From contig JBCCOV010000006.1 of the NCBI GenBank assembly GCA_039039985.1, positions 3,181 through 67,180 on the forward strand: a stretch of 64,000 bases of DNA. The letters run 5' to 3'. The position numbers and the translations under genes are program-made. The number at the start of each line of letters is the position of its first letter. The stretch's first letter is position 1. The notes under the pieces are model-generated. The model was not told the DNA's origin. It ran no database searches and worked only from the letters and a program-made list of their open reading frames with translations. This document shows, in pieces, positions 59,173 to 64,000 of this stretch. This DNA is from JBCBWG01 sp039039985 (GTDB taxonomy: Bacteria > Pseudomonadota > Alphaproteobacteria > Rhizobiales > Hyphomicrobiaceae).

Positions 59173-62100
59173 ATGACAATAACTTTGTCAACAATGGGCT
59201 TCGTCGCACTGGGCATCGTCATGCTGGTTCTCAGCTTGGCGTTCATCGCGTGGAGGCGGTACTATTGGGCTTCGGAGCAAGGCCCGCACACTGCCGAAGA
59301 CACGTGTGAGTACAGTATTACAGAAGCGTTCCCCGATGACGGCGTCATCGATGTCCCGCACCAGAAGGGCGTGCGGTGGCTGACTGATGTTTTCAGCCGG
59401 TCCGTCGCGCGGTATCCAGACCTGACTGCGCTTCAGGTTCCGCATACGGGCGAAACCCTGACATTTGCCGAACTCGATGGGCGTGCAGAGCGGATTGCAC
59501 GTGCGCTTGCGCCGTTCGTCAATGGCCCCGACCAAGTCGTGGCTGTGGCCATGTCTCAGGACAACGCCGATATTGTTGCCTGCCACCTGGGGATTCTCAA
59601 GGCCGGTGGCACGCTGATGTTCCTCGACACGACGCTGCCGGACGCGTTGATCACGCACATGCTGGACGATGCGCAGCCGGTCGCGATTCTGACGCGCGGC
59701 CTCGAGGCGTTCCGCGATTTGCCGACTGTGGACGTAACATCTCTTCCGGAAAGGCTTCCGGCGCGGCGGCAGCCGACGTGGCTTGACGATCCAACCCAGC
59801 GGCTCGCGACCATATTTTATACCAGCGGCACGACGGGTAAGCCGAAGGGCGTTGAGTGCCACCACGCCGGTTACGTCAATCTGGCGCTGAGCTATGCCGA
59901 CTACTTCAATCTGGTGCCTGGCATGGACGCCACGTCACTGACGTCGTCTTTGGGTTATGACGGCAGCATCTCTGAAATGTACAGCGCCTGGGTTTCAGGC
60001 TGCGCTGTGGTCCTGCTGACCAAAGAGCAAGTCCGGTCCGGTCCGGATCTTGTGCCGGTCCTGCGTGACGCCGAGGTGACGGTTCTGTTCTGTCCGCCGG
60101 TGCTGCTGACCACGCTGACAGCCAATCCGGAGATCGACCTCCCATACCCGATTTGCCGCTATATCGTGCCAGCCGGCGAGGCGTTTCCTGACGCGTTGGT
60201 CGAGCCGTGGACGCGGGCGCGTCGGCAAATCATCAACACCTACGGACCGACCGAAGCCAGCACCGATACCAGCCGGCAGAGTCTGCGTCCTGGTGAGCCG
60301 GTCACGATCGGTACGCCTCTGGCCAATGTCACGTACGTTATTCTGGCCGAAGGCGAATTGCGTCCTCTGCCACATGGTGAGACCGGTGAACTCTGCATTG
60401 GCGGTGTCCACGTCGCGCGTGGGTATCGTAACCTGCCGGAACAAACGGCGCAGCGGTTTATCGAACACCCTGAGTTCGGCCGTCTCTACCGCACGGGCGA
60501 CAAGTGCCAGATCGACCCCCGCACCAAACGTGTGCACTTCTACGGTCGGATCGACGCGCAGCTCAAAGTGCGCGGACACCGCGTCGAGGCGCAGGCTGTG
60601 GAGGATATTCTTCACAACCAGTTTCCTGAGATCGAAGCGGCCGTTCTCGACTACCAACAGGAAGCGCTCGTTGCGTTCGTAACCGCGCCATCGATTGCAG
60701 ACGGTGACATTTCGGTCGTCGCTCCGGCGCCGGCGGACTGGGCCGCTAACGTTACCGCGAAGCTGGCCAAACAGCTTCCGGAACCGTCTGTTCCAACGAG
60801 CATCTTCCTTGTCGAGAACTTCACGCTCAAGCCCGTATCCGGCAAGATCGACCGCGCGTGCCTGCCGGATCTCTCAGGCCTGCTCAGCGAGGCGGATCAT
60901 AGCGTATCGGCCAATGTTGCGACCGGTCATCAGGGCAACGAACAGGTCGCGATCGCGGAAGACGTAGAGCCGGCTAACGAAGAGCTTCTCGAAATCTGCC
61001 GAGAAGTCCTCGGGGCGCGCCTGGGTTGGGACGACGGCTTTGCCGACTCCGGCGGGCACTCCATTCTCATTGCGCGGCTGGCGCAGCGGTTGCAGGCCGC
61101 TGGTTGGATGGTGACGGTCCGTGCGTTGCTGACCGATAGCGATACGGTTCGGAAGCTGTCGCAGAACGCGCAGCGCATGGAGAACGTCTTCGAGGCCAAC
61201 GGCAAAGCGCCTGAAGAAACGAAAGCGCGCGCGCCGCGCGACGAAGCGGCCGCGGAAGTGCTGTCTGTTGGCTACTTCACGACGCTCCAGGTTCTGTTTT
61301 CAGCGCTCATGTATGCCCCCGGCATTGCCGCATTCCTGGTCATCTTCGGCTTCCTGGAGATTGGAACATTCTTCACGACGGCGAGCTTGTGGGCATTCGT
61401 TGTCGTTGGCTTCGGCATCTACTTGGCCGGCCTGATTGTGCCGTTTGCGATGCTGATGTGGGCAATGTTCGTCAAGCTGTTGCTAGGCGGCAGCATTTAC
61501 CACAACAACGTCACGCCGGGGGTGTATCCCAAGTGGAGCCGCATGCACTTGCGCATCTGGTGCATTCGCCGGATTGAGAAGACGGTTCTGCAGCCGCTCG
61601 GTGCGATGTATCGCAGCCCGCCGCTGATGGCCTTCGCCTTGCGGCAGCTCGGCGCCAAGGTTGGCGACAATCTGCAGTGTGCTACGGACGCCAACCTGGC
61701 CGGACCGCTGGACCTGCTCACGATCGACGACAATGTGGCCATCCAAACCGGTTCCTACGTGCAGACGTCGCGTTGGTCTGGGCCGAACTTGCACGTCGGG
61801 CCGATCCACCTCGAGAGCGACTGCAAGATTGGCATGCGCGCTGCGGTCACGAATGACGTGACCGTCGGGCAGGGATCCTGGGTGACGCCATTCACGCCGA
61901 TCATCGCAAGCATCGGGCCGAACGGCATATGGGAAGAAGCGCCGGCGCGTCAGACCGGTCGTATTACCAATCTGAAGCGAACGGCAGATGCGTGTGTCTA
62001 CAGCTTGCCGATCTGGCTGCTCGAGACCCTGAACATCCTGATGCAGATTGGCCTGACGTTGGTGCTGAGCATCATTCCAACGGCCGCCATCCTGTGGTTC

Positions 62101-63594
62101 GCCCGCGGCTTGATCCCCGCAGGCGAGGCACAGATCTCGGGCTCCTACTTCAGCAGTCTTCTGCCAGGTCAGGAAACTGCGGCGCCCGCGGTGAACTACT
62201 TCGCTGTGACGCCGCTGCACGAGATTGCATGGCATCTCGGGATGTATGCTTTCATCACCGCGTGGCTGACGATTGTCGTCACGTCCGTCATCGGGTGTGT
62301 GTTCATTCGCTTTACGGCGGTGAAGCCGGGGTTGTACCCGTCGCGTGGCCTCCGCGGCGCGCTGCTTCTGTACCGGATGAAGATGTTGAACGGTATCCAG
62401 GTCATTTGGACCTGGACGATAACGGGGCAGTATCTCCGCGCACTTGCCGGGCTGAAGTTCCCGCGTCTGGGGGCCTCGGAATGCGATGTCATGTTCAACC
62501 TGGTTCCCGAGGCGGCGCGGGCCGACTCGCAGGTCTTCTGGGCCCAGGGGTCGTTCACGAACATGCTCGACTATGGTTCGGAGCACATCACGCTGCGGCC
62601 GCTGATCATGCCGCGCAACTTCTTTAGCGGGAACAACTGCGTGGCGGAGTATGGGCAGCTGCAGGCTAACTTCCTTCTCGGCGTGTCGACGCCGGCGAAT
62701 GGGATCCAGTTCCGTCAGCAGCTGCGGACACGCGACGATGAAGCGATCTCCGTTGCCGGCAACCCGGCGGTGAAGTTTGCCAACCCGCCGGCGAGTGAAG
62801 ACAACGAAAAGCACAGAATGCCGGGCTTCAGCCTGTTCCTGACGCGGGTGTTGCTGAACGACTTGTTCAGCATCGGCTTGCTGCGCGTCATGGAGGGCTT
62901 CGTGTTCACGATGCTCTACGTCTGCGCCTTGCGTATGGGGCTCAACCCCTTCGTCGGTGCGATCGGCTCACTCGTTCTCGCTGAGGTCAGCCTTATTCTG
63001 CTCTGCGTGGGCGTGAAGTTGTCGCTGGTCGGCAATACGTGGGGTATCGATCACAAAACCCCGTTCTGGTCGTGGAAGCACTTCGCGTACTTCTTTGCGC
63101 AGGACTGCTTCTTCATCTGGTGCCGTGGCCCGCTCAGTGCCTTCGCTGGCATGATCTTGGCGAACCCAATTCTGAGATGGATGGGGTGTGGCGTCGGTCA
63201 TCGCACGCTGGTGTCCGAGCCGCTGCAATGCTCGGACTGGAACGCAGTGCACTTCGGTAAGGACTGTGTTATCGATGGCTTCTTGCAGTTGCACAGCTTC
63301 GAGAACATGGAGCTGAAGGTGAAGCGCACGCACATTCGCGATGGTGGCACGGTTGCCGTTGGTGCGACTGTTATGGGCGGTGCGGTGATTGAGAAGGACA
63401 CCACGCTAATGCCGTTGTCGATGGTCTTGAAGGAAATGAACCTCCTTCCGGCCGTCTACGAGGGCAGCCCTGCCGAACCGACAGGGCCCGTCGTGGCCGC
63501 GAGCGTGCCAAAAATCGCGCTGCTCAGGCCAGGGCAGGAGCCGCTGGAACTGCCGGCCGCTGGGAACGTCGCGACCGCGCAGATCACCGGATGA
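59173..63594 (+). CDS. Pls/PosA-type single-module NRPS with membrane C-terminus
   Basis: A 1473-residue protein. An N-terminal hydrophobic segment (about 5-27) precedes an adenylation domain (about 65-570): FYTSGTTGKPKG (216-226), NTYGPTE, YRTGDK (439-444), GRIDAQLKVRGHRVE and Lys558 in GKIDR. A carrier domain follows with Ser630 in DSGGHS. There is no condensation or thioesterase domain. From about 690 the protein has several membrane helices alternating with left-handed beta-helix hexapeptide regions (about 865-945 and 1360-1420), the NRPS terminal domain of Pls-type polymerases, which makes isopeptide polymers such as epsilon-polylysine. GGAGAA precedes the ATG. Substrate is probably diaminopropionate or its guanidino form. 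Confidence 0.88.
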   Translation: MTITLSTMGFVALGIVMLVLSLAFIAWRRYYWASEQGPHTAEDTCEYSITEAFPDDGVIDVPHQKGVRWLTDVFSRSVARYPDLTALQVPHTGETLTFAELDGRAERIARALAPFVNGPDQVVAVAMSQDNADIVACHLGILKAGGTLMFLDTTLPDALITHMLDDAQPVAILTRGLEAFRDLPTVDVTSLPERLPARRQPTWLDDPTQRLATIFYTSGTTGKPKGVECHHAGYVNLALSYADYFNLVPGMDATSLTSSLGYDGSISEMYSAWVSGCAVVLLTKEQVRSGPDLVPVLRDAEVTVLFCPPVLLTTLTANPEIDLPYPICRYIVPAGEAFPDALVEPWTRARRQIINTYGPTEASTDTSRQSLRPGEPVTIGTPLANVTYVILAEGELRPLPHGETGELCIGGVHVARGYRNLPEQTAQRFIEHPEFGRLYRTGDKCQIDPRTKRVHFYGRIDAQLKVRGHRVEAQAVEDILHNQFPEIEAAVLDYQQEALVAFVTAPSIADGDISVVAPAPADWAANVTAKLAKQLPEPSVPTSIFLVENFTLKPVSGKIDRACLPDLSGLLSEADHSVSANVATGHQGNEQVAIAEDVEPANEELLEICREVLGARLGWDDGFADSGGHSILIARLAQRLQAAGWMVTVRALLTDSDTVRKLSQNAQRMENVFEANGKAPEETKARAPRDEAAAEVLSVGYFTTLQVLFSALMYAPGIAAFLVIFGFLEIGTFFTTASLWAFVVVGFGIYLAGLIVPFAMLMWAMFVKLLLGGSIYHNNVTPGVYPKWSRMHLRIWCIRRIEKTVLQPLGAMYRSPPLMAFALRQLGAKVGDNLQCATDANLAGPLDLLTIDDNVAIQTGSYVQTSRWSGPNLHVGPIHLESDCKIGMRAAVTNDVTVGQGSWVTPFTPIIASIGPNGIWEEAPARQTGRITNLKRTADACVYSLPIWLLETLNILMQIGLTLVLSIIPTAAILWFARGLIPAGEAQISGSYFSSLLPGQETAAPAVNYFAVTPLHEIAWHLGMYAFITAWLTIVVTSVIGCVFIRFTAVKPGLYPSRGLRGALLLYRMKMLNGIQVIWTWTITGQYLRALAGLKFPRLGASECDVMFNLVPEAARADSQVFWAQGSFTNMLDYGSEHITLRPLIMPRNFFSGNNCVAEYGQLQANFLLGVSTPANGIQFRQQLRTRDDEAISVAGNPAVKFANPPASEDNEKHRMPGFSLFLTRVLLNDLFSIGLLRVMEGFVFTMLYVCALRMGLNPFVGAIGSLVLAEVSLILLCVGVKLSLVGNTWGIDHKTPFWSWKHFAYFFAQDCFFIWCRGPLSAFAGMILANPILRWMGCGVGHRTLVSEPLQCSDWNAVHFGKDCVIDGFLQLHSFENMELKVKRTHIRDGGTVAVGATVMGGAVIEKDTTLMPLSMVLKEMNLLPAVYEGSPAEPTGPVVAASVPKIALLRPGQEPLELPAAGNVATAQITG

Positions 63595-63613
63595 GAATGG
63601 CTGGAAGTTTGCC

Positions 63614-64000
63614 ATGACGCAGACGGCGAGCGCGTGGGCAAAAAATCACTTTGCTGCCTGCGCGTTAGACTGGACCCCGCAGGCGGCAAGCCGAGCAGCG
63701 CATGTTCTCTACGCAACGGTTGTGCTGGGCGAACACGAAATCGCCCAGTGCGCTGCGATCTTGTCGGACGAAGAGCGCTTACGCGCAGATCGCCAGCTAA
63801 CCGAAGACGGACGGGCCCGCTTTGTGCAGAGGCGGGCCTTTCGGCGATATTGCGCCGCACTGGCAACTGGCGCCGACACCGATTTGTCGCGCATCCGCTT
63901 CGATGAGACGGCGACTGGGCAGCCGGTTTACACTGCTGCACCAAACATGACCTTCAGCTTCTCCTCTTGCCAGCTGGGGATGATGGCCGGCTGGTCGGCG
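63614..64000 (+). CDS. Sfp-type 4'-phosphopantetheinyl transferase, N-terminal part
   Basis: Partial: the first 129 codons run to the window edge. The start ATG follows GGAAG. ILSDEERLRADRQLTEDGRARFVQRRAFRRYCAAL (shown in part) matches the Sfp N-terminal helix with its conserved F-x-x-R-R-A-x-R, then IRFDETATGQPVY for the G-K/Q-P region and MTFSFSSCQLGMMAGWSA for the FN-x-S-H-S-x-G-based second subdomain, where FSFSSC replaces FNLSHS. It would load phosphopantetheine onto Ser630 of the NRPS encoded 19 bases upstream. The metal-binding Asp/Glu motif should lie beyond the edge. Confidence 0.78.
   Translation, partial: MTQTASAWAKNHFAACALDWTPQAASRAAHVLYATVVLGEHEIAQCAAILSDEERLRADRQLTEDGRARFVQRRAFRRYCAALATGADTDLSRIRFDETATGQPVYTAAPNMTFSFSSCQLGMMAGWSA

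Noticed and set aside
61483..62814. 443-codon minus-strand open frame inside the NRPS gene
   Set aside because: Arg/His/Gln-rich product without motifs, fully antisense to well-supported Pls-type coding; typical shadow in high-GC DNA.

Overview
The window looks like a chromosomal piece of a free-living, probably marine or soil alphaproteobacterium, plausibly Rhodospirillales-like. Evidence is the high-GC coding, a two-domain cold-shock protein, an NDUFS4-type complex I accessory subunit, heterotetrameric sarcosine oxidase in BDAG order, a GlxA-type AraC regulator, a BCCT transporter and a BciA-type vinyl reductase. I see no insertion sequence, integrase or CRISPR array. The genus is not determinable by eye.

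Layout. 1-13.7 kb is mixed housekeeping: the edge of a YdjC/ChbG-like deacetylase gene, a polyprenyl-phosphate type glycosyltransferase, a TPP enzyme, a flavoprotein, glyoxalase I, cold-shock protein, DUF192 protein, tRNA-Pro(TGG), NDUFS4, tRNA-Arg(TCT), an OxyR-like LysR regulator beside an iota-class carbonic anhydrase, and an ECF41 sigma/AhpD-like pair preceded by an exact ECF41-type promoter. 13.8-30.5 kb is a methylated-amine and one-carbon region: soxBDAG, a GlxA-type regulator, a THF-dependent demethylase of the GcvT/DmdA/LigM type, a MetF-like protein, formate-THF ligase, a PhyH-like 2-oxoglutarate oxygenase, a dimethylglycine-dehydrogenase-like flavoprotein, a UspA protein and a BCCT transporter. 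The genes fit uptake of a betaine-like compound, stepwise N-demethylation, and recovery of the methyl groups on THF.

30.5-41.6 kb is accessory catabolism: PNPOx-like protein, Tat-exported metallo-hydrolase, LysR regulator, DUF3500 protein, a LinB-type haloalkane dehalogenase, patatin, DUF188 protein, BciA-like reductase, AGPS-like flavoprotein and a renalase-like amine oxidase. 42.0-51.3 kb is a same-strand signalling block: FHA/zinc-ribbon protein, FHA-flavoprotein fusion, a four-helix membrane protein, a TauE/SafE-type transporter, a transmembrane Ser/Thr kinase and a membrane-bound pseudokinase. I know no described system with this composition.

51.6-54.4 kb carries a small secreted protein, an S41-type protease and a cystathionine beta-lyase. 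55.3 kb to the right edge is a biosynthetic cluster: SbnA and SbnB (L-2,3-diaminopropionate synthesis), an arginine:X amidinotransferase, a 1473-residue Pls/PosA-type single-module NRPS with a membrane C-terminus, and the start of an Sfp-type phosphopantetheinyl transferase. Together they predict a diaminopropionate-derived, possibly guanidinylated, poly- or oligo-amide. A decayed duplicate of the sbnA 5' end lies just upstream.

All calls come from reading the sequence and recalling families. No similarity search was run.
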